A stretch of 6,908 nucleotides of DNA. It comes from Solirubrobacterales bacterium (GTDB taxonomy: Bacteria > Actinomycetota > Thermoleophilia > Solirubrobacterales > Solirubrobacteraceae). This document shows, piece by piece, positions 1-5,915 of the stretch (the stretch's first letter is position 1; the number at the start of each line of letters is the position of its first letter). The notes below the pieces were generated by a model. That model saw only the letters and a list, made by a program, of their open reading frames with translations. It had not been told where the DNA came from and ran no database searches. Location: NCBI GenBank assembly GCA_003157595.1, contig PMKB01000178.1:1-6908 (forward strand), read 5' to 3'. The translations under genes were made by a program, and so were the position numbers.

Positions 1-597
1 GCGCCGATCCCGCCGTCGCTTGACTTTCCCGGCGCTGCCGCGCTGCCGGCGGCCAGCGAGACGGCCACGCGCGCGCTTGACCAGCTCGGCGTCGCGAGCG
101 GCAGCACGCTGCTGATCAACGGCGCCTCTGGAAGCGTCGGCAGCGCCGCGGTTCAGCTCGCCGTGGTACGGGGTGCGCGCGTGATCGGCACCGCCAGTCC
201 GGCCAACCACGACTACCTGCGCTCGCTGGGGGCTGAGCCCGTCGCTTATGGTGAGGGCCTCGTCGAGCGGGTTCGCGCGCTTGCGCCCGGCGGCGTCGAC
301 GTTGCGCTCGATGTCGCAGGAAGCGGCGTGCTTCCGGAGCTCATCAGACTCGCCGGCGGCGCTGAGCACGTCATCACGATCGCGGACTTCGCCGGCGCCC
401 AGGAGTATGGGGTGAGGTTCAGCAGCGGCGACGCCGGCCGCGCGGTCCACGCGCTCGGCGAAATCGGGGAGCTGATCGAGTCGGGGCGCTTCTCGCTCCC
501 GGTCGTGCAGACCTTCCCGCTCGCCAAGGTTGCCGAGGCACACCGGGTGAGCGAGGGCGGTCACGTGCGCGGAAAGCTCGTGCTGCTGGTCGACTGA
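1..597 (+). CDS. MDR-family NADP-dependent oxidoreductase (quinone-oxidoreductase-like), 5' truncated by window
   Basis: The frame is open from base 1 to a TGA at 595-597, giving 198 residues without the N-terminus. It is the nucleotide-binding and C-terminal part of a medium-chain dehydrogenase/reductase. About 40 residues into the fragment is the Rossmann dinucleotide-binding loop NGASGSVGSAAVQLA, preceded by the family's ALPAASETATRAL stretch. A typical second beta strand, GARVIGTASPANHDYLRSLG, and the strand GGVDVALDVAG follow. The C-terminal HRVSEGGHVRGKLVLLVD is the usual ending of zinc-free quinone oxidoreductase/enoyl reductase relatives. Members reduce quinones or enones with NADPH in the cytosol; the substrate here cannot be told. 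Full-length members are about 310 residues, so roughly the first 110 lie outside the window. No zinc-binding lobe is visible in the part seen. The gene is convergent with the LuxR regulator. Confidence 0.93.
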   Translation, partial: APIPPSLDFPGAAALPAASETATRALDQLGVASGSTLLINGASGSVGSAAVQLAVVRGARVIGTASPANHDYLRSLGAEPVAYGEGLVERVRALAPGGVDVALDVAGSGVLPELIRLAGGAEHVITIADFAGAQEYGVRFSSGDAGRAVHALGEIGELIESGRFSLPVVQTFPLAKVAEAHRVSEGGHVRGKLVLLVD

Positions 598-608
598 GCG
601 CTCCACGG

Positions 609-625
609 CCAGCGCTACACGCTGG
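609..625 (+). terminator. weak terminator-like hairpin after the oxidoreductase
   Basis: CCAGCG (609-614) pairs perfectly with CGCTGG (620-625) around a 5-nt loop, 11 nt past the stop codon. No T-run follows, so termination is an inference from position alone. The rest of 598-808, between the convergent genes, shows nothing else I can support. Confidence 0.3.
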
Positions 626-808
626 ACCACCCCGCCTTGCGCAGAAAGCAGTCGCCACCCTGGCGCCGGCGAGACATCTGCTCTGGACGAGGACCATGCG
701 CACGGCTTTACGGACGCTCCACGCTCGCTCGCACCGGCCGATGCGGAAGTCCTCGAGCCGTCGATCGTCTGACCCGGAGCTCGTCCGTGGCGGTAGCCTG
801 CTCGGGGA

Positions 809-2035
809 CTACGGGGACGAGCGCTTTCTCAGGGGGAAGCGGTCGGGGCGCGCGCGAGCGGTGGACCCAGAGACGGGCTGTGGTTTCTTGGGTCGTGCCG
901 GGTCGGCCTCTCGTAGCTGTTGTTCGTCAAGGTAGGTTGACGAGCGGGCGCCGGTGGTATCGGCTCTTGCAACGGGGGAGCGCGTGGCTCCATCGGCCGC
1001 TACCACGAGGACCCGCTGGATGGCGTGTGCTCGGTTGGTTACCTCGAGCTTTCGGTAGATGTGTTCGAGGTGCTTCTGGGCTGTTCGCGTGCTGATGCCG
1101 AGTCGCGCGGCGATCTGTGTGGCCGGCGCGCCGGAGCCAGCGAGCTCGAGGACCTGGCATTCGCGACGCGAGAGCCCAAGTGCTTGGGCGCCCAAGCGCA
1201 GCTCCGCGCCGCGCACGACGCTGATGACGATCGTGTGAAGCCGGTCGTCGGTGGCGGCATGCGATTGGCGGGCGCGCAGCAGCCGTCGGCCGTGTGCGAA
1301 GACCAGTGAGACATCGCAACGTCCGGCCTGGTTCGTATTTGCGGCTGCGAGCCACGTCTGTAGCGCCGCCGGCAACTGGGTAGGAGCCTGCGCTTGGAGC
1401 AGCTGCTCCGCGGCTGGGGTCGCTTTCAGGATGGTGCCGCCGCCGTCGATGAGAAGTACCGCGCGCGTGCTGTCGTCCTCGTCGAGCGCGGTGAGCATCC
1501 AGTAGGCCTGATCGAGTTCTGTGAGTCGCGTGTATGAAGCCTGGAGAAACGGTCGCAGCAGATCGAGCATCGCGACGTCGTCCTCAGTGAAGTCGGCGCG
1601 ACAGCGGTTGAGCGCAACGCCGATCACGCCGGTGCCGGGCGCGCTGATCGCCGTGGCCAGCTGGTGTTCGATACCGAGCGGTTTGTAGACGAGCTGGTAG
1701 ATGTCTAGCCGGTGAAGCTCTCGACGGCTCAGGAAGTCCGAGAAGCGAACCCCGTGTTCTGCGCCGGTTTCGGCGTAGTAGGCGATCAGCGGGTTCTGCC
1801 AGGCAAGGCTCTCGAAAACCGCCGCAGCGTGCTCGTCGAGGATGTTGCCAGGGTCCGAGACAACGATCGGGGGTGCTCCCCGAGCGATCTCGTTGTAGGA
1901 CGCAATATCGCAAGGGACCAAGCCGCGGATTGTGTCGAGCACCTCGGCTCGCAGCGTCGGCAGATCCTCACACGACGCAACTCGTCCAGCGGCCTCAAGT
2001 ACCCGCCGCAGGCTTGCGGCGCTCAGGCGTGTCAT
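809..2035 (-). CDS. LuxR-type transcriptional regulator with N-terminal sensor (GAF-like) region
   Basis: 408 residues starting at MTRLSAASLRRVLEAAG. The frame stays open 81 codons further upstream, but that extension is low-complexity and runs through the promoter region, so I chose the internal ATG at 2033-2035. No clear Shine-Dalgarno precedes it; translation could be leaderless. Residues about 20-175 resemble the GAF-like sensor of actinobacterial LuxR regulators (LVPCDIASYNE, then VIGVALNRCRADFTEDD and a long helix). Residues about 190-275 (RAVLLIDGGGTILKATPAAEQLL) look PAS-like. The LuxR helix-turn-helix spans about 286-343, with LSRRECQVLELA, the helix QIAARLGIS and the recognition helix TAQKHLEHIYRKL. 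It is a DNA-binding cytosolic regulator with unknown ligand. An unusual 65-residue charged tail follows the HTH. The divergent neighbour is the cupredoxin-like gene, a candidate target. Confidence 0.9.
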   Translation of the reverse strand: MTRLSAASLRRVLEAAGRVASCEDLPTLRAEVLDTIRGLVPCDIASYNEIARGAPPIVVSDPGNILDEHAAAVFESLAWQNPLIAYYAETGAEHGVRFSDFLSRRELHRLDIYQLVYKPLGIEHQLATAISAPGTGVIGVALNRCRADFTEDDVAMLDLLRPFLQASYTRLTELDQAYWMLTALDEDDSTRAVLLIDGGGTILKATPAAEQLLQAQAPTQLPAALQTWLAAANTNQAGRCDVSLVFAHGRRLLRARQSHAATDDRLHTIVISVVRGAELRLGAQALGLSRRECQVLELAGSGAPATQIAARLGISTRTAQKHLEHIYRKLEVTNRAHAIQRVLVVAADGATRSPVARADTTGARSSTYLDEQQLREADPARPKKPQPVSGSTARARPDRFPLRKRSSP

Positions 2036-2062
2036 ACCGCGTGGATCGTAAGCACCGTGCAG

Positions 2063-2070
2063 GCAATTGC
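2063..2070. promoter_or_regulatory. 8-bp palindrome in AT-rich divergent promoter island
   Basis: GCAATTGC is a perfect palindrome inside a conspicuously AT-rich stretch (about 2063-2088) of an otherwise very GC-rich window. It sits 28 bp upstream of the regulator start and just before the -35-like box of the cupredoxin-like gene. It could be a regulator site or simply part of the promoter; no protein can be assigned. Confidence 0.3.
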
Positions 2071-2084
2071 GTATTAACTGCTTA

Positions 2085-2113
2085 TTGACCTGCTGATGGG
2101 CGGCTCCTAGTCT
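2085..2113 (+). promoter_or_regulatory. candidate sigma-70-type promoter for the cupredoxin-like gene
   Basis: TTGACC (2085-2090) matches the -35 consensus at five of six positions. It is followed after exactly 17 bp by TAGTCT (2108-2113), which keeps the T, A and final T of the -10 box. Transcription would start near 2120, giving a leader of about 170 nt before the ATG at 2293. The box pair is seen in the sequence; activity is inferred. Confidence 0.5.
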
Positions 2114-2131
2114 TGGGGTCCGATTCGCCCA

Positions 2132-2165
2132 GCGGCCTGTCCACGAGCGACCAGAGGACAGCCGC
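2132..2165 (+). promoter_or_regulatory. strong stem-loop in the 5' leader of the cupredoxin-like gene
   Basis: GCGGC and TGTCC (2132-2136 and 2138-2142, with C2137 bulged) pair completely with GGACAGCCGC (2156-2165), giving ten base pairs around a 13-nt loop. It lies about 12 nt after the predicted transcription start. It could protect the mRNA, act as an attenuator, or be an operator at DNA level. A further 10-bp palindrome, CGTCGCGACG, follows at 2172-2181. Confidence 0.45.
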
Positions 2166-2280
2166 AGTCCCCGTCGCGACGACAGAAGCGCTGGGAGCTG
2201 CTCAGCAAGGGCAGGCCGAAATGAGGGTGTCTGCGTGCGCTCGCCCTGCGTTGCTGGTGCCGCCACTCTCGCCCTCAATC

Positions 2281-2286
2281 AAGGAG
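2281..2286 (+). promoter_or_regulatory. ribosome binding site deciding the start at 2293
   Basis: AAGGAG lies 6 nt before the ATG at 2293-2295. The frame is open upstream to at least 2113, with an alternative ATG at 2221, but only 2293 has a near-perfect Shine-Dalgarno, and it begins directly with a signal peptide. Confidence 0.85.
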
Positions 2287-2292
2287 ATACCA

Positions 2293-3126
2293 ATGAAGCG
2301 ATCCGTACTCGTGGCCGCCGCGCTGAGCGTCGCGGCGGTCGCATCCGGGCTCGTGCTGATGACGGCGTCGTCCGTCGCCGCGAGCTCGCTGCCCACCCTG
2401 ACGCTCGCGTTGACCAAGAACACCATCACCGTGGGCGGCTCGGAGGTGTCGGGCGCCGTGAACATCGTCACAACGGTCACGGGCGAGAACAACGACTCGC
2501 CCGGACTGTTTCTGCTGAAGCCGGGAGTCACAGCTGCCGAGTTCGCCGCGGCCGCCCAGCGCACCGTCGGCAAGGGCTCTCCGTTTGACGCACTCGACCC
2601 GTACGGCTCGATCGTCTTCTTCGGCTTTGCTGCGGAGGGGCATCCTTCAAGCACCGAGACGTGGTTGCAGCCAGGAACCTACATCGCGCTCGAAAACGGG
2701 AACGGTCACGCCGTGTTCACAGTCACCCAGTCCGCCACCCCAGCGCTGCTGCCCGTGCCGGGCGCGGAGATCGACGCGATCGACTTCGGCTTCCGCGGCG
2801 CGAGCACCCTGCACGACGGCGAGCTGGTCCGCTTCAAGAACGACGGCTACCTGATCCACATGTTCCTGTTCGCCCAGATCAAGAGCGCCGCCGATGCGAC
2901 GAAAGCGGAGGCATTGCTGCTAGAGGGCAAGGGCAACGAGGCGGCAAAGAAGTACGGCACTGGCGTGGCTGGCCAGTTCGCAGGGCCGCTCTCACACGCC
3001 GAGCTCCAGCAAGAAGTCATCAACGAGCCACCAGGGGATTACGTGATCTACTGCGCGATGAACGCCGAGGACGGGCGCGACCACTTCCAGCTCGGGATGT
3101 TCCGCGCGATCACAATCGTCAGGTAG
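2293..3126 (+). CDS. exported two-domain cupredoxin-like protein with type 1 copper ligand set
   Basis: 277 residues. A Sec signal peptide is clear: MKR, then a hydrophobic Ala/Val/Leu core to about residue 23, with cleavage likely after A29 or A30 (SSVAA). The second half (about 155-277) has cupredoxin features. VRFKNDGYLIHMFLF supplies an Asn-x5-His (His189) like the first copper ligand of plastocyanin-type domains. Near the end, GDYVIYC (Cys254), His264 and Met269 form C-x9-H-x4-M; the H-x4-M spacing is that of blue copper proteins, and the longer Cys-His gap resembles copper nitrite reductase type 1 sites. The first half (about 35-147) has a similar strand pattern ending PGTYIALENGNGHAVFTV but lacks the ligands. 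An extracytoplasmic electron-transfer or copper-binding role is inferred; the precise function is unknown. The gene stands alone, divergent from the LuxR regulator, with a hairpin after its stop. Confidence 0.85.
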   Translation: MKRSVLVAAALSVAAVASGLVLMTASSVAASSLPTLTLALTKNTITVGGSEVSGAVNIVTTVTGENNDSPGLFLLKPGVTAAEFAAAAQRTVGKGSPFDALDPYGSIVFFGFAAEGHPSSTETWLQPGTYIALENGNGHAVFTVTQSATPALLPVPGAEIDAIDFGFRGASTLHDGELVRFKNDGYLIHMFLFAQIKSAADATKAEALLLEGKGNEAAKKYGTGVAGQFAGPLSHAELQQEVINEPPGDYVIYCAMNAEDGRDHFQLGMFRAITIVR

Positions 3127-3129
3127 CAC

Positions 3130-3173
3130 AGCTGCAGCCGGGCGGCCCGCGTGGTCGCCCGGCCAACGCAGCT
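3130..3173 (+). terminator. large GC-rich hairpin after the cupredoxin-like gene
   Basis: GCCGGGCG (3137-3144) pairs perfectly with CGCCCGGC (3156-3163) around an 11-nt loop. An outer stem AGCTGC/GCAGCT (3130-3135 with 3168-3173) extends it across a small internal loop. It begins 4 nt after the stop codon, a typical terminator position, but no T-run follows, as is common in high-GC actinobacteria. Confidence 0.6.
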
Positions 3174-3339
3174 GCCGCCAGACCGCAACATGATGCCCAG
3201 CAGGTCGCAGCATCACCGCTCACCTCGATCCCAGGACCCTCCACCACCCTGACTACATTCCGCGCAGAGACCAACCGTGGTCTACAGCGCCGCCGTGCAC
3301 GCCCAACCACTACACAACCGCCCGCCGCTGAGACGGACC

Positions 3340-3383
3340 GGGTTCGACGGAGGGAGTCGAGCGAGGCTCCTCGTTTCGAACCC
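3340..3383. repeat. inverted repeat with nested hairpin
   Basis: GGGTTCGA (3340-3347) and TCGAACCC (3376-3383) are perfect 8-bp inverted arms 28 bp apart. Inside them CGAG (3362-3365) and CTCG (3370-3373) form a second hairpin with a 4-nt loop. It could be a terminator, a protein-binding site or the end of a lost element. The TTCGA motifs recall a tRNA T-loop, but no cloverleaf can be drawn. Confidence 0.45.
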
Positions 3384-3460
3384 AGCCGGGCGCGTGCGGA
3401 ACCGAGTCCGACACGCCTGAGTTAGACGATCACCGGGTCTGATGCGCAGCGCACGGAGCT

Positions 3461-3500
3461 GCTCCCGCTCACCCGCCGGCGAGCGAGCGCGTGCCGATCC
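3461..3500. repeat. dispersed direct repeat, copy 1
   Basis: This 40-bp block matches 6335-6374 at 34 of 40 positions without gaps. The last 19 bp (AGCGAGCGCGTGCCGATCC) are identical. Weaker similarity continues upstream, with GGTCTGA at the same offset in both copies (3436-3442 and 6310-6316). Both copies are intergenic. Confidence 0.6.
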
Positions 3501-3721
3501 TCAGCCGTCACCCTCGGACTTCGTCCGGGACGAGAGCGTGTGGGGCGTAGGCCGACGCGGCCGCATCCACGCAAGTGCGCTCCTCTACGCGCCAGGTTGA
3601 GCGGCTGCTCGCATGTCGTTTCGGCTCGGCGGACGGGTGGATGGGGGCCCGACCGAGCATCGTGTCTGCCAGGGGGCGGTCATCGACCGCGGCCTGCGCG
3701 TGCCGAAGCGCATGCCGGCGG

Positions 3722-3758
3722 CCATCGCGCCGACCGTTGGGCTCGATTCGCGCGATGG
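3722..3758. repeat. 9-bp perfect inverted repeat upstream of the collagen-like gene
   Basis: CCATCGCGC (3722-3730) pairs with GCGCGATGG (3750-3758) around a 19-nt loop in which CGA/TCG could pair further. The 8-bp palindrome GGTCGACC (3758-3765) abuts it. It may be an RNA structure or operator; the role is unknown. Confidence 0.45.
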
Positions 3759-3889
3759 GTCGACCAGGAGGGTGGAGCCCCGCGGCGTTATACGTACGGC
3801 TCACAGTAGTTTGCCCGGTGGGTGCGAGCTGCCGTGTGGACGATGGACGTCGTACAGGCTGCCGATCTTTCGCTTCGAAAGGACTCAAC

Positions 3890-3994
3890 GTGCCCGCGAT
3901 TCGACTCTTTCGCCTTCCGCCTCGCTGCCAGAGGCTGAGCGTAGTGACGAAGCGCACAGTCGCTCTGCTGCGTGGGCGTTATGGGGCGATCTGA
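3890..3994 (+). CDS. possible 34-residue leader ORF, coupled to the next gene (doubtful)
   Basis: A GTG at 3890 is preceded at 6-nt spacing by the Shine-Dalgarno-like AAAGGA (3878-3883). It opens a basic 34-residue frame beginning MPAIRLFRLPPRCQRLSVV. Its TGA (3992-3994) is followed after one base by the ATG at 3996 proposed for the large exported protein, an arrangement that would allow translational coupling. Against it, GC at third positions is only about two thirds, lower than expected for a real gene in this genome. The frame is also open further upstream, so chance is quite possible. No family is recognised. Confidence 0.2.
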   Translation: MPAIRLFRLPPRCQRLSVVTKRTVALLRGRYGAI

Positions 3995-3995
3995 T

Positions 3996-5915
3996 ATGCG
4001 CGTAAAAGGTGTGGCAGGGCTGCACGGTGCTGTGTTAGGGGTCGTGGCTTGTGTGTGCCTCGCCTCGGTGCTGGTGGTGCCGGCGCTCGCGGCAAAACGC
4101 TCGCCAGCCCCGGCCAGGTATGTCAGTGGCCGTTTCAACACGCCCGGCTATACGCTCGCCGTCGTCGGCTACAACGGCAAGGCCGTCTTCAGTCGCAGCG
4201 GCTCGTTCCGTCTGCGCGCCCCGGACTCGAAGGTGACGTTGCAGCTGATCAACAGTCACGGCGTGTACGCCGGCCCTGTCGTCTTCGGCGGCAGCTCCTC
4301 GCGCGTCATCACCGGGATCAGAGCCGGCGCGAACGTGGGCGCAATCGTGGTCGTTGCCGCCCAAGGCTACGGTCACACAGCGCATAAGCTTGCGGCTAGG
4401 AACCTGGATAAGACGCGTTGGGCCTACGCCAAGCATGGGGTCCCGATCGGCAACGGCCTCAACCTGGGTCTGGTCGTCTCGAAGGGCAAAGGCGGAGGCA
4501 AAGGCGCGGGCGCCGACACAGCGCACATTGGCATCCCCAACGAGTTTGACGTGGCCGTGCCCGGCACCAAGATCCTGAAGGCCCTCGCACCCGCGCTCAA
4601 GACACCGCAGGCGGCGAAGCCAAAGACCCCGGCCAAGGCCAAGATCGCCGCTGTCTGCCCGCCTCCGCCGGCCGCCCTTCCACCCGGGGGTGGAACGGGT
4701 GGCTCCAGCGGATCCGGCGGCGCGACCGGCGCGACGGGCGTGACCGGTGCGACGAGCGCGACCGGCGTGACGGGTGCCACGGGCGCGACCGGTGCGACCG
4801 GCGCGACGGGCGTGACCGGCGCTGCCGCCGTCCTCTCTCCGGTTTCCCCGTGGGCGTCGCAGTTGTTCTTGTCGATTGACCAGACGCTCAATATCGATGC
4901 CGCTGGGGTGACCCAGGCTGAGGTTGACGCGACCTTGCAGGCCCGCCTTGACCTGCTGTTGACCAGCGTCCCCGCGGGTGATCTCGTCGAATTGAACTGC
5001 AATGGCCTGAGCTTCTGCTCGCCGGGTGGCAGCGGGCAAGCACAAATGGAGGGACTGCCGCAGACGGGGCCGCCGCAGCTTTCAGCCTTCGGCTACTACC
5101 AAGTCGACCCCTTCCCCTCAGCTTCGCTTGACCCCGCCACCGGTTTTGGCGAGCTCGTCGGGCCCGCCGCCCCGACAGGCCTGCTCGGCGCGGACCCGAA
5201 CGGCAGCCACGAGTTCAATCTTGACCCCAACGCCACTGCCGCGAACATTGGTTCTGGGGATGTCGCCGCCGAGGTCGTGACCACGAACGGCGTCACCACG
5301 CAGATCCCGATAACGCTCGGCTTCGTCTTCAACACCGTCCCCGCGCTTGCCTCCTACACCGACAGCGCCGGCGACAACGGCATCATCACCTACCCCGACA
5401 CCTCGGGTCTGGGTACCAACAACAACCCGATCAAGCTTGCGGCCGGCGCTAACGGTAACGTCGCTGTCACCTTCACCGTGTTTCGCCCGCAGCGGGCGGG
5501 CGTGGCCGGAGCCGGGGAACCCGCGTACATGGACCTGGGACACCTGGGGTACACGATTGGCTACGGCAATGGTGGTCCCGCCGGAGGGGTCGGCCTCCAC
5601 CTGGTCAACACCCTGGGCGGCTCATGCTCCACCGCGTCCTACTCCAACCTCTCACCGACGCTCAGCCTCGCTGGGGCCGGACAGGGCGGGTTCGGCCCGG
5701 TCCAGGGGACGAGCTGGCTGATCGACGCCGCCAACGACCAACCGGCCGCCCCAACCAACACAATCAGCTTCACCGTCGACCTCACCAAATGTCTGGCCGA
5801 CGGCGGCAACCCCGCCTTGCCCATCGGGCAACCCATAGGCCTGGCCCTGGACGCCGAAAGCCAATCCTCCAGCGACCACGCCAGCCAGACGCTCTACGTC
5901 GAACGCACAAGCTGA
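3996..5915 (+). CDS. exported protein with collagen-like Gly-X-Thr stalk and unrecognised C-terminal domain
   Basis: 639 residues from the ATG at 3996, chosen because GGGGCGA lies 7 nt upstream; ATG 3981 and GTG 3972 in the same frame are alternatives. The signal peptide is MRVKG plus a hydrophobic stretch to about residue 30, with cleavage near ALAA (30-33). Residues about 41-130 are beta-rich (GYTLAVVGYNGKAVFSRSG, GPVVFGGSSSRVITGI). A Gly/Lys-rich patch (164-173) and a Lys/Pro/Ala linker (200-230) follow. Residues 242-274 are eleven G-A-T or G-V-T triplets (one starts with Ser), a collagen-like stalk lacking proline. Residues 278-639 form a large domain with Cys335, 341, 544 and 599, an even number that could make disulfides; I do not recognise it. 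There is no LPXTG motif or C-terminal membrane anchor, so it is probably secreted or wall-associated. It is flanked by long intergenic regions and appears monocistronic. Confidence 0.85.
   Translation: MRVKGVAGLHGAVLGVVACVCLASVLVVPALAAKRSPAPARYVSGRFNTPGYTLAVVGYNGKAVFSRSGSFRLRAPDSKVTLQLINSHGVYAGPVVFGGSSSRVITGIRAGANVGAIVVVAAQGYGHTAHKLAARNLDKTRWAYAKHGVPIGNGLNLGLVVSKGKGGGKGAGADTAHIGIPNEFDVAVPGTKILKALAPALKTPQAAKPKTPAKAKIAAVCPPPPAALPPGGGTGGSSGSGGATGATGVTGATSATGVTGATGATGATGATGVTGAAAVLSPVSPWASQLFLSIDQTLNIDAAGVTQAEVDATLQARLDLLLTSVPAGDLVELNCNGLSFCSPGGSGQAQMEGLPQTGPPQLSAFGYYQVDPFPSASLDPATGFGELVGPAAPTGLLGADPNGSHEFNLDPNATAANIGSGDVAAEVVTTNGVTTQIPITLGFVFNTVPALASYTDSAGDNGIITYPDTSGLGTNNNPIKLAAGANGNVAVTFTVFRPQRAGVAGAGEPAYMDLGHLGYTIGYGNGGPAGGVGLHLVNTLGGSCSTASYSNLSPTLSLAGAGQGGFGPVQGTSWLIDAANDQPAAPTNTISFTVDLTKCLADGGNPALPIGQPIGLALDAESQSSSDHASQTLYVERTS
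4719..4817 (+). repeat. 9-bp tandem coding repeat encoding collagen-like triplets
   Basis: Eleven consecutive 9-bp units of the form GGC-GCG-ACC (with variants GTG, GGT, ACG, and one AGC) encode Gly-Ala-Thr or Gly-Val-Thr. The synonymous variation between units argues for selection on the protein pattern rather than very recent slippage. Copy number may differ between strains. Confidence 0.85.

Larger units (their letters stand above)
3127..3995. other. long intergenic region without a convincing gene
   Basis: About 870 bp between two exported-protein genes. Several frames are open here, but none shows a recognisable family, a hydrophobic core or consistent third-position GC, so I call no firm gene. 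It holds the hairpin after the upstream stop, inverted repeats at 3340-3383 and 3722-3758, a copy of the dispersed repeat at 3461-3500, small hairpins at 3513-3529, 3676-3690 (GCGGTC/GACCGC) and 3867-3881 (CTTTCG/CGAAAG), and a possible short leader ORF at 3890-3994. The promoter of the downstream gene should lie here, but no convincing -35/-10 pair was found. Confidence 0.6.

Noticed and set aside
2036..2278. Upstream extension of the LuxR regulator to an ATG at 2278
   Set aside because: The added 81 residues are low-complexity, run through the AT-rich promoter island and resemble no regulator N-terminus.
2113..2292. Upstream extension of the cupredoxin-like protein
   Set aside because: It would bury the signal peptide; the ATG at 2293 has a near-perfect ribosome site.
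3340..3383. tRNA gene suggested by TTCGA motifs
   Set aside because: No acceptor, D or anticodon stems can be drawn on either strand; the motifs are arms of an inverted repeat.
3508..4005. Several overlapping open frames (3508-3957 minus; 3540-3809, 3575-3994 and 3613-4005 plus)
   Set aside because: Overlapping frames on both strands, Arg/Ser-rich with no recognisable motif; typical chance openings in high-GC DNA.
4041..4052. Lipobox-like V-V-A-C in the signal peptide of the collagen-like protein
   Set aside because: The Cys lies in the middle of the hydrophobic core, with more hydrophobic residues and a better ALA/LAA cleavage site after it.
4035..5045. Long antisense open frame opposite the collagen-like gene (also 4424-5002 minus)
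   Set aside because: Low-complexity Arg/Ala/Gly or Val-Thr-Pro repeats that mirror the GC-rich Gly-Ala-Thr coding repeat; the plus-strand protein has a signal peptide and coherent domains.
5652..5879. Minus-strand open frames inside the end of the collagen-like gene
   Set aside because: Shadows of the plus-strand gene with no independent start signal or family.
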